A stretch of 64,000 bases of DNA from Aequorivita antarctica. Lineage in GTDB: Bacteria > Bacteroidota > Bacteroidia > Flavobacteriales > Flavobacteriaceae. Under the pieces are notes generated by a model. That model was given only the letters and a program-made list of their open reading frames with translations. It was not told the origin of the DNA and did not search any database. How positions within the stretch are numbered: the stretch's first letter is position 1; every line of letters starts with the position of its first letter. Shown one piece after another: positions 43,708 through 52,103 of this stretch. Where the stretch lies: NCBI RefSeq assembly GCF_007997155.1, contig NZ_VORT01000002.1:124001-188000 (forward strand), written 5' to 3'. A program made the translations under genes and the position numbers.

Positions 43708-43842
43708 TTAATAGAAGTTTCTGCATGTTTTTCTGATTGTGGGTTCCTCAAACAGGCGTTGGTTTCCGTTTAGGTAATTCAACATGTTTTGCTTTTGCGA
43801 TCCGTATTTAATTCGCTTTTGAAGGTTTCTCAAGGTTTTCAT
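43708..43842 (-). CDS. Mini-ORF C, basic small protein (44 aa)
   Basis: The 44-residue product begins MKTLRNLQKRIKYGSQKQNM and ends TIRKTCRNFY. It is strongly basic and lacks a signal peptide or membrane helix. It shares only the M-[RK]-T-L start and the basic, aromatic-ending C-terminus with the two paralogous mini-ORFs upstream (43878-43964 and 43996-44082), so membership of the same family is uncertain. It is the last ORF before the terminator at 43656-43687. A 12-A tract lies six bases before its ATG. Function unknown. Confidence 0.45.
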   Translation of the reverse strand: MKTLRNLQKRIKYGSQKQNMLNYLNGNQRLFEEPTIRKTCRNFY

Positions 43843-43877
43843 AGTTAATTTTTTTTTTTTGGTTTGAGTGAGGGCAT

Positions 43878-43964
43878 TTATCTATAGCGCCTTTTTGTAT
43901 TCCATATATAAGCTCTGGAATCGTGTGGTCTGTGAATGCTTTCGTTGCTGTTTAATGTTCTCAT
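43878..43964 (-). CDS. Mini-ORF B, 28-residue basic paralogue
   Basis: The product starts MRTLNSNESIHRPHDSR and ends YIWNTKRRYR. Aligned without gaps to mini-ORF A (same length) it has 15 identical residues out of 28, including MRTLNSN at the start, S16, Y19, W21-N22, K24-R25-R26 and R28. Six of these identical residues use different codons (for example the Arg codons AGG-CGC-AGA against AGA-AGA-CGC), which points to selection on the peptide. No signal peptide or membrane helix is present. Function unknown. Confidence 0.6.
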   Translation of the reverse strand: MRTLNSNESIHRPHDSRAYIWNTKRRYR

Positions 43965-43995
43965 GATTTTTAAGTTTTAAATATTAATAATTTTT

Positions 43996-44082
43996 TTAGC
44001 GAAATCTTCTTTTCAAATTCCATGAATAGCCTTTTGAAGTTTTCATTTTTTCAGTCAAGTAATTGCTGTTTAAAGTTCTCAT
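43996..44082 (-). CDS. Mini-ORF A, 28-residue basic paralogue
   Basis: The product starts MRTLNSNYLTEKMKTSK and ends YSWNLKRRFR, with a net charge of about +7. It is the first of three minus-strand mini-ORFs in a region without larger genes. A TTACTTTG sequence near 44148-44155 (minus strand) could be a weak -7 element, giving a leader of about 60 bases. The paired evidence with mini-ORF B (equal length, conserved ends, synonymous codon changes) is the main reason to call it. Function unknown. Confidence 0.6.
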   Translation of the reverse strand: MRTLNSNYLTEKMKTSKGYSWNLKRRFR

Positions 44083-44259
44083 AATAAAATAGTTTTACTG
44101 GTTATACTTAAAAGACGCAATAGTTTTGTTTTTGTTACAGTACTATGTAATGCAAAGTAATGATTTAACTAAATATTAACCTTTTGTAAAAGAATTAACA
44201 GCAAAAAATCTTGCGTAAATGTTTAACATTCTATTAACCGTGAATCCTTTGCCAATTGG

Positions 44260-44290
44260 TTGCAGAGTAGGGGCTTTAGCTATATATTTG
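44260..44290 (+). promoter_or_regulatory. Promoter of the VTT-domain gene
   Basis: TTG at 44260-44262, a 20-base spacer, then TATATTTG at 44283-44290 (perfect TAnnTTTG). The predicted transcription start is about 44296, 26 bases before the ATG at 44322. It is one of the two best full promoter matches in the window. Confidence 0.7.
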
Positions 44291-44321
44291 CACCTTCGAA
44301 TATTTAGATTCCCAAATTGAA

Positions 44322-44936
44322 ATGGAGACTGTAAGAAAATCTGAAACCAATAAATTAAAGCGTGCCCATCTGTATTATAAATACACTGGGTTTTACTCTT
44401 TTGTGGGTCAAAGTCTTAAGAAATCTATTGTTCCAATAGTTTTGATTATTGTTGCACTCATCGTATTGGATCTTTACGTTGTAGATTTCAGTAATCTCTT
44501 TACATATATTACTGAAACCTACGCGCCAATTAACATATTGCTTGTTTTTCTTGCTTCGGAATCGTTATTGGGCCTTGTTCCTCCAGAAATATTTATTGCT
44601 TGGAGTGATAAAATGCCTGAGCCAATTCTTTATTTAACACTTTTGGCAACACTTTCTTATGTAGGCGGAATTATTTCTTACTTCATCGGGAAATGGATTT
44701 TTACGATTCCAAGGGTTTATGCATATATGGAAGGGAAGATGAAGAAACACCTAAAGCAAATACGCAAATGGGGTGGATTCTTAATTGTTGTTGGTGCTTT
44801 GTTGCCCATTCCGTTTTCTATGACTAGTATGGCCGCAGGAATGATTCATTATAAATTCAGTAACTATCTTCTTTTTGGATTGCTTCGTTTTGTGAGGTTT
44901 TATCTTTATGCCATTGCCATATTCAGTTTGCTATAG
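44322..44936 (+). CDS. VTT/DedA-like (YqaA-type) membrane protein
   Basis: The 204-residue protein has about five hydrophobic segments, with the VTT core GGIISYFIGKWIFTIPRVYAYMEGKMKKHLKQIRKWGGFLIVVGALLPIPFSMTSMAAGMIHY (about 127-188). The G-x-x-x-Y-x-x-G turn, the basic KxxRKWGG and the P-x-P-F motif match the YqaA/SNARE-associated group. DedA-like proteins help flip undecaprenyl phosphate or phosphatidylethanolamine-type lipids and keep membrane potential; which applies here is not known. The clean promoter upstream suggests a single-gene start of an operon with the MFS gene. Confidence 0.82.
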   Translation: METVRKSETNKLKRAHLYYKYTGFYSFVGQSLKKSIVPIVLIIVALIVLDLYVVDFSNLFTYITETYAPINILLVFLASESLLGLVPPEIFIAWSDKMPEPILYLTLLATLSYVGGIISYFIGKWIFTIPRVYAYMEGKMKKHLKQIRKWGGFLIVVGALLPIPFSMTSMAAGMIHYKFSNYLLFGLLRFVRFYLYAIAIFSLL

Positions 44937-45006
44937 TACTTTTGGCATACTGAAGTGGTTTACTTTGGAAGTAACCACATTCATCTTTAAACAGCAACCT
45001 CTTTAA

Positions 45007-46272
45007 ATGAAGAAAAACGATCCCTACGCTGCATTACGATTTCGGGAGTTTAATATATTTCTTTTGGTGCGGTTTGCAATGGTGTTTGCTTGGAGCATGC
45101 AGTTTGTAGTGATTGAGTGGGAAGTTTACAGTATTACCAAAAATCCACTTTCCTTAGGAATTATCGGTTTGATGGAGGTTATTCCTGCGGTATCTATGGC
45201 GCTTTTTGCAGGACATATTGTAGATCAGCGTGAGAAAAGAAGTCTTTTATTTAAGTGTATTTTTGGATTTTCAGTTGTGAGCCTAGGGCTTTTCTTGCTT
45301 ACTTGGCCGCGGGTTGTAGGGGATCTGTCCACCAATACTGTTCTTTACGCCGTTTACTTTTTGGTTTTTCTCGGTGGGATTGTTCGAGCTTTCTTGGGCC
45401 CAACTATTTTCTCCTTATTCTCTTTATTGGTTCCTAAAAAAATATACCCCAATGCGGCCACTTGGAGTAGCTCCGTTTGGCAAATGGGTTCTGTTGTAGG
45501 TCCAGCAACAGCAGGTTTCTTTATTCATTGGATTGGGGTTCACTGGTCCATGTGCTTTGTTTTCGCATTTTCGTTGATGGCTTTGCTGCTTTTGCTTCAA
45601 ATCCCGAAGAAACCTATTTTAAACCCCAACATCGGTGAACCGATAATGAAGAGCTTAAAAGAAGGTATTAAATTCGTGATGAACACTCGGGTAATTTTGG
45701 GTGCGCTTACCTTAGATATGTTTGCAGTACTTTTCGGCGGAGCGGTAGCGCTTCTTCCTATTTATGCACAGGATATTCTTAAAGTGGGACCAGAGGGTTT
45801 TGGAATACTTCGTGCAGCACCAGCAGTTGGTGCATTACTGATTATGTTTACTTCAGCACATTTTCCTCTCAATAAAAATGCGGGTATGAAATTGCTTGCA
45901 GCCATTTTTGGTTTTGGTATTTGCATTATTGTGTTTGGGGTTTCCACTTGGTTTTGGGTTTCGGTAATCGCGCTATTCTTGAGTGGGGCAACAGATGGTA
46001 TTTCTATGGTTATCCGCTCCACGATTTTACAGCTAAGAACTCCAGATGCCATGCGAGGGCGCGTAGCTTCTGTTAATTCTATGTTTGTTGGATCTTCCAA
46101 TGAATTGGGAGCTTTTGAGAGTGGGCTTACCGCAAAATTGATGGGAACGGTTACTGCAGTTGTTTTTGGTGGTAGTATGACTATACTTACTGTACTGGGG
46201 ACTGGATTCTTTTTCCCAAAACTTCGAAAACTGGATTTACGGAAGGATTTGGAGGAACACGAGCGGGAGTAG
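45007..46272 (+). CDS. MFS transporter, EntS-like (MFS_3)
   Basis: A 421-residue permease with 12 hydrophobic segments. FAGHIVDQREKRSLL (about 74-88) is the MFS motif A (G-x-x-x-D-R-x-x-R-R type), and VIRSTILQLRTPDAMRGRVASVNSMFVGSSNELGAFESG near the C-terminus is typical of the MFS_3/EntS group. Such proteins export siderophores or drugs, but no siderophore genes are nearby, so the substrate remains open. It starts 70 bases after the VTT gene. Confidence 0.85.
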   Translation: MKKNDPYAALRFREFNIFLLVRFAMVFAWSMQFVVIEWEVYSITKNPLSLGIIGLMEVIPAVSMALFAGHIVDQREKRSLLFKCIFGFSVVSLGLFLLTWPRVVGDLSTNTVLYAVYFLVFLGGIVRAFLGPTIFSLFSLLVPKKIYPNAATWSSSVWQMGSVVGPATAGFFIHWIGVHWSMCFVFAFSLMALLLLLQIPKKPILNPNIGEPIMKSLKEGIKFVMNTRVILGALTLDMFAVLFGGAVALLPIYAQDILKVGPEGFGILRAAPAVGALLIMFTSAHFPLNKNAGMKLLAAIFGFGICIIVFGVSTWFWVSVIALFLSGATDGISMVIRSTILQLRTPDAMRGRVASVNSMFVGSSNELGAFESGLTAKLMGTVTAVVFGGSMTILTVLGTGFFFPKLRKLDLRKDLEEHERE

Positions 46273-46314
46273 AATTTTAAATATGTTCAATAATTATTAG
46301 GGCTTCCCAGTTAG

Positions 46315-46884
46315 TTAAACCTTTAACGCCCCACGAAACCCTCTACCGCCGTAGTATGATTGCACCCCATTGTGATACACAAATACGGTATTGAAACGAA
46401 AATCCCCAAAAATAGCACCACCCAATTTTCTAATAGTATCGGGAGTTTTTAACCAACTTGAGGTTTTGCTTTCAAAATTTCCGAGTTGCTGTAATTCGCG
46501 GTATTGATCTTCTGTTAAAAGTTCAATGCCCATTTCGGAAGCCATTCCAATAGCACTGTGTTTTGGTTTGTGTTCTTTTCTTGCTTCCAAGGCCTCAGGG
46601 TCGTAGCAAAAGCTTCGGCGGCCTTTGGGACTTTCTTCAGAGCAATCATAAAAAATATATTCATTGGTCTTTTTATCAAAACCAACAACATCTGGTTCGC
46701 CGCCAGTTTCTTCCATTTGATGTAGCGACCAAAGTTTTTCGGGATTAGCCTCAAGTTTTAATTGTACTTTAGACCAGCTAATACTCGGGTGCCGGTCTGT
46801 GTGTTTTCCGAAGCGAGCTTTCAAAATAGCTATTAATTCTTCGCTCTGCTTCAATGTAAGGTCTTTTTTACTTGGTTTTTGCAT
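46315..46884 (-). CDS. DUF4256 family protein
   Basis: I start at the ATG of MQKPSKKDLTLKQSEELIAIL (189 residues), 16 bases after the SulP stop. An upstream ATG (46917) would add 11 residues and overlap the sulP gene. WSLHQMEETGGEPDVVGFDKKTNEYIFYDCSEESPKGRRSFCYD and RGFRGALKV are DUF4256 signatures. The protein is cytoplasmic, has conserved Trp, Cys and Glu, and no known function. It is the second gene after sulP on this strand. Confidence 0.85.
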   Translation of the reverse strand: MQKPSKKDLTLKQSEELIAILKARFGKHTDRHPSISWSKVQLKLEANPEKLWSLHQMEETGGEPDVVGFDKKTNEYIFYDCSEESPKGRRSFCYDPEALEARKEHKPKHSAIGMASEMGIELLTEDQYRELQQLGNFESKTSSWLKTPDTIRKLGGAIFGDFRFNTVFVYHNGVQSYYGGRGFRGALKV

Positions 46885-46900
46885 AACTGATAATGTTACT

Positions 46901-48583
46901 TTATTTCCTTTTTTCAATTATTTGAGCGGCTCTTTCAGAAGCCTTTTCAATACTATCGGTTAAATTTTCCTTACTAAGTACTGCATAGATATCACTTTTC
47001 AACAAATCTCTCAAAACATTATCATTTACGCCAGATAGTATAATAGCGGTGTTCTGTTCCGAGAATTTTTTGATTATTTCTATTAGTCTGTAAATACCTG
47101 TAGCATCGATAAATGGAACATGCCGCATCCTTAAAATAAGTACTTTCGGCCTTTCCTGCAACCGGTACATTGTATCTTGAAATGTTTGTGTTGCACCAAA
47201 AAATAAGGGCCCATTTATTTCAAACATAGTTACGCCTTTGGGCAAAACAGGTAGTTCGTCCTCAAATAATACATCGGGATTGTCCTTATTTGCAAAGAGA
47301 TCATTAGCAAGTTGTACAGTGGTGTTATCGCTCATTCTTTTCATCAATATAAAACTAGAAAGAACAATTCCAATTTCAATAGCAATTACGAGATCGAAAA
47401 TAACGGTTAGAAAAAAAGTAACCAACAATATCAGCACATCCGATTTGTTACCTTTTAATAAGGAACGGAATTGCCTCCACTCGCTCATGTGGTAAGCCAC
47501 TACAATTAGAATTCCTGCCAAGCATGACATTGGGATCAATTTTGCATAGGGGGCAAGAACCAACATAATAACCAGAAGTACAATTGCATGGACTATTCCG
47601 GCAATGGGTGTGCGTCCGCCATTCTTAACATTGGTTGCAGTTCTAGCAATTGCACCCGTGGCAGGAATTCCGCCGAACATGGACGAAAAGCAATTGGCAA
47701 CCCCTTGAGCCACTAGTTCTGCATTAGAACGATGACGCCCGCCAATCATACCATCACTAACTACGGCTGATAGCAAAGATTCAATACCTCCGAGCAGTGC
47801 GATGGCAAAAGCTGGTTGAATCAACTTTTGGACTGTTGCAAAATTGATATGGGGAAAGTGTGGCATTGAAAGTTCGTTGGGAATTTCGCCAAAAACCGTT
47901 TCAATTGTTGGTACGGGGATATTGAAAAAGTAAACAGCCAATGTACTCAAGAGGATAGCCACAATGGAGCCAGGAATCTTTTTACTTACTCTATGAAAAT
48001 TAAATGCCAATAGAATGGTACCAGTTGCTATGGCTACAGCACTCCAGTTGATACTGCTAAAATTTAATGCGTAAACCTTCCATTTTTCAATAAAGTCGGC
48101 TGGTACCGTTTCAATAGAAAGTCCGAAGAAATCTTTTATTTGGGAAGAAAAAATAATAATCGCAATTCCACTGGTAAAGCCGACGATAAGTGGATGTGGA
48201 ATAAATTTTAAAAGGTTGCCCAGTCTCGCAATACCCATCGCAATCATTATAATTCCGGCCATGAAGGTAGCGATAATAAGCCCATCTACGCTGAACTCCT
48301 GTACAATAGCGTAGACAATTACAATAAAGGCGCCCGTGGGGCCACCAATTTGAACGCGGCTGCCGCCTAAGACGGAAATTACTAGCCCAGCAATAATAGC
48401 AGTTATCAATCCTTTGTCTGGCGATACGCCTGAAGCAATAGCAAACGCAATGGCCAATGGGAGGGCAACAATACCTACAATTAATCCCGCAATAAAATCC
48501 TTTCGAAATTGTTCCTTGCTAATTCCTTTTTTTAAAAGTGAGAAAAACTTAGGTGTAAATTGAGATTCTTTCATGGGATGCAA
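46901..48583 (-). CDS. SulP-family anion transporter with STAS domain
   Basis: The 560-residue protein has about 12-14 hydrophobic segments and the SulP core: FIAGLIVGIVALPLAIAFAIASGVSPDKGLITAIIAGLVIS (about 29-69), GPTGAFIVIVY and IARTATNVKNGGRTPIAGI. A C-terminal STAS domain (about 435-555, with RHVPFIDATGIYRLIEIIKKF) has the site that is often phosphorylated in anti-sigma antagonists and SulP regulators. It may carry sulfate, bicarbonate or another anion; no cysM/cysN or carbonic anhydrase gene is adjacent, so the substrate is not determined. Confidence 0.9.
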   Translation of the reverse strand: MHPMKESQFTPKFFSLLKKGISKEQFRKDFIAGLIVGIVALPLAIAFAIASGVSPDKGLITAIIAGLVISVLGGSRVQIGGPTGAFIVIVYAIVQEFSVDGLIIATFMAGIIMIAMGIARLGNLLKFIPHPLIVGFTSGIAIIIFSSQIKDFFGLSIETVPADFIEKWKVYALNFSSINWSAVAIATGTILLAFNFHRVSKKIPGSIVAILLSTLAVYFFNIPVPTIETVFGEIPNELSMPHFPHINFATVQKLIQPAFAIALLGGIESLLSAVVSDGMIGGRHRSNAELVAQGVANCFSSMFGGIPATGAIARTATNVKNGGRTPIAGIVHAIVLLVIMLVLAPYAKLIPMSCLAGILIVVAYHMSEWRQFRSLLKGNKSDVLILLVTFFLTVIFDLVIAIEIGIVLSSFILMKRMSDNTTVQLANDLFANKDNPDVLFEDELPVLPKGVTMFEINGPLFFGATQTFQDTMYRLQERPKVLILRMRHVPFIDATGIYRLIEIIKKFSEQNTAIILSGVNDNVLRDLLKSDIYAVLSKENLTDSIEKASERAAQIIEKRK

Positions 48584-48787
48584 GGCAACTTTAAATTCAA
48601 AGAAAAATTTTCGGAACGTATTGGTTTAGGATTGGCAAAGATATTAAAACAGCGCACAATTTGAATCTATTTTGGAGGGAACTTGATTGCTGACCTTAGG
48701 TTTTAGAAATTTGTTTTTATAAAATAGAGAACCACTAAAATGAGGTTTTTTGATGGTTTGCTTAGAAGTTTTATTTAGAAAATACTT

Positions 48788-49339
48788 TTATAAAGACGAT
48801 TCAATAATTCGGAAAGGATAGGCATCTTGCGTCTTTTTTAATTCATCGTCGGTGATTTTTTTCGCCTCCGTTTTTAATATTTCGGAAACATACTTTTCGC
48901 GTAATTCAAAATATGCGGAGGCTATTTGATCTTGAATAGAAATATAGCTTTGATACGGTGCTTCGCGATGAATGGATAAAGAAATTGAAGCTTTTTTCGG
49001 ATTATCTGAGGCTTCTGCAAGCCTTTCTCCGCTACAATAAATACAGGACTGGTCTGCATTGTTATCTAAAAAATGTTTTAATTCGTCTTTTAGATTTTCA
49101 ATTGGGGTAATTGTCTTATTCACCATAATTTCGCCTTTTTCATTGACGCTGATTGTAAAAATATTATTCTTTTTAAGTGGAATATTACAATCGGCACCGG
49201 GCGGACAAGGCTGCGGAAGATCGCGCGCAATTCCTTTATCATTCGGAATCATTGAGGTTACCAAAAAGAAAATTAGAAGTAGAAAAGCAATATCGGCCAT
49301 ACTGCCGGTATTCACGGTGGGCATAATTGAGTTTCTCAT
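48788..49339 (-). CDS. Biopolymer transporter ExbD-like protein
   Basis: The start at MRNSIMPTVNTGSMADIAFLL fits the flavobacterial ExbD N-terminus, giving 183 residues; a 17-codon upstream extension (ATG at 49390) lacks this look. One membrane helix (about residues 15-32, with D16 in SMADIAFLLLIFFLVTSM being the conserved proton-binding Asp) is followed by a periplasmic domain with an unusual CPPGADC stretch and QSCIYCSGE, four Cys that may form disulfides. ExbD works with ExbB and TonB, but neither is in the window, so this orphan copy may serve another complex. Confidence 0.82.
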   Translation of the reverse strand: MRNSIMPTVNTGSMADIAFLLLIFFLVTSMIPNDKGIARDLPQPCPPGADCNIPLKKNNIFTISVNEKGEIMVNKTITPIENLKDELKHFLDNNADQSCIYCSGERLAEASDNPKKASISLSIHREAPYQSYISIQDQIASAYFELREKYVSEILKTEAKKITDDELKKTQDAYPFRIIESSL

Positions 49340-49465
49340 AATTGAAAATGGTTTAAGGTTCTCTCTTTCACAAATCAAAGAAAGTGCCATAAGTTTATTT
49401 CTTAAACCAGACAGCTGTTTCGTAAGAAAACAGTAATTTTAAAATGTTGAGAAATTCACTATTTA

Positions 49466-50080
49466 ATGATTTTAGAAAATAATAAAATAGAACCCCGCTT
49501 TAATTCTTATTTGGTGGAAACCGCAGGAATGACTGCAGACGAAGCCGCTAAGGTAACTTCAGATTTAAAACGGGTAAAATATGAAAAGGGAGCTATCGTT
49601 TTAAGAAAAGGCGATTTGTGTAAACATTCTTTGTTTGTTGAAAAAGGCTTGCTGCGGTCCTATATGCTCGATGAATCTGGAAAGGAACACGTAATCCAGT
49701 TTGCGCCCGAAAATTGGTTTGTTGTTGATAGGAGCAGCGTCTATTTCAACGACCCTTCTGAAAGTTATATTGAAGCCATAGAGGACACTGAAGTAGTTAT
49801 GATTGGCGAAGATTTTATTTGCAGTGCAAGTCAAACAAGCCCTGTTTTCAGTAGGTTTAACGATAAACTATTGCACAACCATATTCGGCAAATGCAGAAA
49901 CGCATCAATCTTTTGCTTGGTGCTACGGCAGAAAAACGTTACTTGAGTTTTATAAAAATGTATCCAGATCTTTTGCTGAGAGTGCCTCAATGGATGATTG
50001 CTTCTTACCTGGGAATTACCCCAGAAAGTTTAAGCCGTGTTCGTAAAGAATTGGCGCATAAAAATTTCAAAACCAATTAA
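49466..50080 (+). CDS. Crp/Fnr-family transcriptional regulator
   Basis: The 204-residue regulator has a cyclic-nucleotide-binding-type beta barrel (about 20-120, YEKGAIVLRKGDLCKHSLFVEKGLLRSYMLDESGKEHVIQF), a dimer helix, and a winged HTH (QWMIASYLGITPESLSRVRKEL). Residues E187, S190 and R191 keep the ExxSR pattern of FNR that recognises TTGAT half-sites. The FNR Cys cluster for Fe-S is absent, so the signal is not oxygen sensing of that type. It converges with pirin 1 (four-base overlap of 3' ends) and may act on the FNR-like boxes near 51971 and 52697. Confidence 0.88.
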   Translation: MILENNKIEPRFNSYLVETAGMTADEAAKVTSDLKRVKYEKGAIVLRKGDLCKHSLFVEKGLLRSYMLDESGKEHVIQFAPENWFVVDRSSVYFNDPSESYIEAIEDTEVVMIGEDFICSASQTSPVFSRFNDKLLHNHIRQMQKRINLLLGATAEKRYLSFIKMYPDLLLRVPQWMIASYLGITPESLSRVRKELAHKNFKTN

Positions 50081-50946
50081 TCTGGAAGGGGAACAAACTC
50101 AGTTTCTCCATGTACTTTTGGAAAACGTTTTGCTTTCCAATCCTCTCTCGCTCTTTCGATAGTTTCTTTTTCCGTTGCAACAAAATTCCAATATATATGA
50201 CGTTCTTCAGGGAAAGGATCACCGCCAAAAATGTAAACAGTTGTATTATCCGCCATTTCAAATTCGCAGAGTTTGCTATCATTCGCTATCAAAATTTGCT
50301 TAGGTTCGTAAGTATTTCCTTCGCTGAAAATATTTCCCTCCAGGATATACAGGCCGCTTTCACCAAAAAGATAATCACCAAGACTGATTTTACGTTTCTT
50401 CCCGCTTTTCAATTCCAAAAAATAAAGATTGCTGTGGACGGGAACCGGCGATTTTTTTCCAAAAACCTCCCCTGCAATTACTTTTATTGAAACACCATCT
50501 TTTTCAAAATGTGGGATTTCCTGTTTATTGGTGTGATGAAACGAAGGTTCCATATTTTCCAAATGTTTCGGAAGCGCCACCCAAATCTGCAGACCATGCA
50601 ATGATTTCTTAGTATTTCGAAGACTTTCTGGAGTTCTTTCCGAATGGACCACGCCTTTTCCTGCGGTCATCCAGTTTACGGCGCCTGGTGTGATTTCAAC
50701 TTCTGAACCTAAACTGTCGCGGTGCATAATGCTTCCCTCAAAAAGATAAGTTAGTGTTGAAAGTCCAATGTGCGGATGTGGCGGAACGTCCAGATTTTCA
50801 GATTCGTCCATCGTCACAGGGCCCATGTGATCAATAAAAGCGAAAGGACCAACCATCCTTTTTTCGCGAAAAGGGAGCAAGCGACCAACCATAAAGTTTC
50901 CAATATTTGCGGCGCGTTCTGGAATTATTATTTTTAGGTTTGACAT
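50077..50946 (-). CDS. Pirin family protein (copy 1)
   Basis: A 289-residue bicupin of the pirin family. RLLPFREKRMVGPFAFIDHMGP, the metal-binding DVPPHPHIGLSTLTYLFEGSIMHRDSLG (His ligands near 57-101), WMTAGKGVVHSERTP and HGLQIWVALPKH are family signatures. Some pirins are quercetin 2,3-dioxygenases and others act as redox cofactors. It lies 87 bases after pirin 2 on the same strand, separated by a hairpin that carries a REP-like repeat. The pirin pair, YceI and a regulator form a local group. Confidence 0.9.
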   Translation of the reverse strand: MSNLKIIIPERAANIGNFMVGRLLPFREKRMVGPFAFIDHMGPVTMDESENLDVPPHPHIGLSTLTYLFEGSIMHRDSLGSEVEITPGAVNWMTAGKGVVHSERTPESLRNTKKSLHGLQIWVALPKHLENMEPSFHHTNKQEIPHFEKDGVSIKVIAGEVFGKKSPVPVHSNLYFLELKSGKKRKISLGDYLFGESGLYILEGNIFSEGNTYEPKQILIANDSKLCEFEMADNTTVYIFGGDPFPEERHIYWNFVATEKETIERAREDWKAKRFPKVHGETEFVPLPD

Positions 50947-50962
50947 AGTTGTAAAAATTAAA

Positions 50963-51016
50963 AAAGGATGCTAAATAGGTCTCGACTGCGCTCGACCAGA
51001 CATTTTTGCATCCTTT
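50963..51016. repeat. Hairpin with REP-like element (copy 3) between pirin genes
   Basis: AAAGGATGC (50963-50971) pairs with GCATCCTTT (51008-51016). The loop holds GGTCTCGACTGCGCTCGACC (50978-50997), a third copy of the REP-like core found at 21611 and 21653. It may end part of the transcripts from pirin 2 or stabilise the processed mRNA. Confidence 0.55.
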
Positions 51017-51033
51017 AAAGTTACTTAAATTTA

Positions 51034-51909
51034 TTATTCCAAATAACCGAATTTCCCCATATTAAAATCACTTATAGCTTGAACAAGCTCGCTGCGAGTG
51101 TTCATTACAAATGGTCCTTGTGCAGCTATAGGTTCGTTTATGGGTTTACCGCTTAATATTAAAACTACAGCGTTATCGGTTGCTTCAATGGTGAATTCTT
51201 CGCCATCATTGGCGAACAGTCCCAAACTATCGGTTTTAATCTCTTCGGAATTGTTCACTTTTATATTTCCTTCAACTACCAAAACTGTAGTATTGTAATT
51301 TTTAGGAAAACTGAAAGTGGCTTTTCCATCTTTGTTCAACTTCGCGTTTAGCATGTTAACTGGGGTAAATGTAAAAGCGGGTCCTTTTTCACCATTGTAT
51401 TCTCCAGCAATTACTTCAACAACTCCAGCATTATCTGGGAGTTGAACTTTTTTCATTTCAGCATTTGTGATTCCCTGATATTTTGGGGCGCTCATTTTAT
51501 CCTTTGCGGGAAGATTTACCCACAACTGCACCATTTGAAAGTATCCTCCAGCTTTACTGAATTCTTCTTCGTGGTATTCTTTATGAAGAATTCCCGAGGC
51601 AGCCGTCATCCATTGTACATCGCCTTCACCAATTACACCACTGTTACCAGCGCTATCGTGGTGCGCAACGCTTCCTTTATATGCAATAGTCACCGTTTCA
51701 AAGCCTCTGTGCGGATGTACACCAACTCCCCGCGGTTGATCGGTGGGAGGGAAGTAGAATTTGCTATTGTAATCCATCATAATAAAGGGGTCCATTCTTT
51801 CAAAACCTTCCTGTATTCCAGAAGGAATATATTGGTGTACCCTAAAACCATCACCTACCATATGTGGTGCGGGTGGTGTTAATACGCGTTCTATTTGTCT
51901 TGTTTTCAT
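51034..51909 (-). CDS. Pirin family protein (copy 2)
   Basis: A 291-residue pirin with GFRVHQYIPSGIQEGFERMDPFIMMDYNS, the metal site VGVHPHRGFETVTIAYKGSVAHHDSAGN, MTAASGILHKEYHEEEF (Glu ligand region) and QLWVNLPAKDK. It differs clearly from copy 1, so the pair is an old duplication or separate acquisition. A 19-base element with an FNR-like core sits 23 bases before a near-consensus -7 element (TAATTTTA, 51942-51935) upstream of the start, the same layout as in front of yceI. Confidence 0.9.
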   Translation of the reverse strand: MKTRQIERVLTPPAPHMVGDGFRVHQYIPSGIQEGFERMDPFIMMDYNSKFYFPPTDQPRGVGVHPHRGFETVTIAYKGSVAHHDSAGNSGVIGEGDVQWMTAASGILHKEYHEEEFSKAGGYFQMVQLWVNLPAKDKMSAPKYQGITNAEMKKVQLPDNAGVVEVIAGEYNGEKGPAFTFTPVNMLNAKLNKDGKATFSFPKNYNTTVLVVEGNIKVNNSEEIKTDSLGLFANDGEEFTIEATDNAVVLILSGKPINEPIAAQGPFVMNTRSELVQAISDFNMGKFGYLE

Positions 51910-51964
51910 TTTAAATTGTTTTTATTTTGTACTGTAAAATTACATCCTTAACTATTGTTTTGCA

Positions 51965-51978
51965 TTGATGTATGTTAA
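51965..51978 (-). promoter_or_regulatory. FNR-like box before pirin 2
   Basis: TTGATGTATGTTAA (plus-strand reading), one perfect FNR half-site TTGAT and one weaker half GTTAA, within a 19-base stretch CATTGATGTATGTTAAGAA (51963-51981) that is identical at 52688-52706. The -7-like TAATTTTA lies 23 bases further on the minus strand. Confidence 0.55.
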
Positions 51979-52037
51979 GAACTGCTTTTAGCGAATGGGA
52001 ATATGTGAAGAGGGAAAAGTCTTAGGAAAATACAAAA

Positions 52038-52070
52038 CGAGAACTTCATTTGAAACAAACAAAGTTCTCG
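52038..52070 (-). terminator. Terminator of yceI
   Basis: CGAGAACTT (52038-52046) pairs with AAGTTCTCG (52062-52070). On the minus strand it is followed by TTTTGTATTTT, 34 bases past the yceI stop, so pirin 2 needs its own promoter. Confidence 0.7.
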
Positions 52071-52103
52071 ATTCTTAAAAGGGGAATATTATATTATTAA
52101 AAT

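Noticed and set aside
43849-43860. T12 run as a possible phase-variation tract
   Set aside because: It lies six bases before mini-ORF C on its coding strand and could alter expression by length change, but a single genome gives no evidence of variation.
51442-51882. 146-codon plus-strand ORF
   Set aside because: Antisense to pirin 2, which has full family conservation in the other frame.
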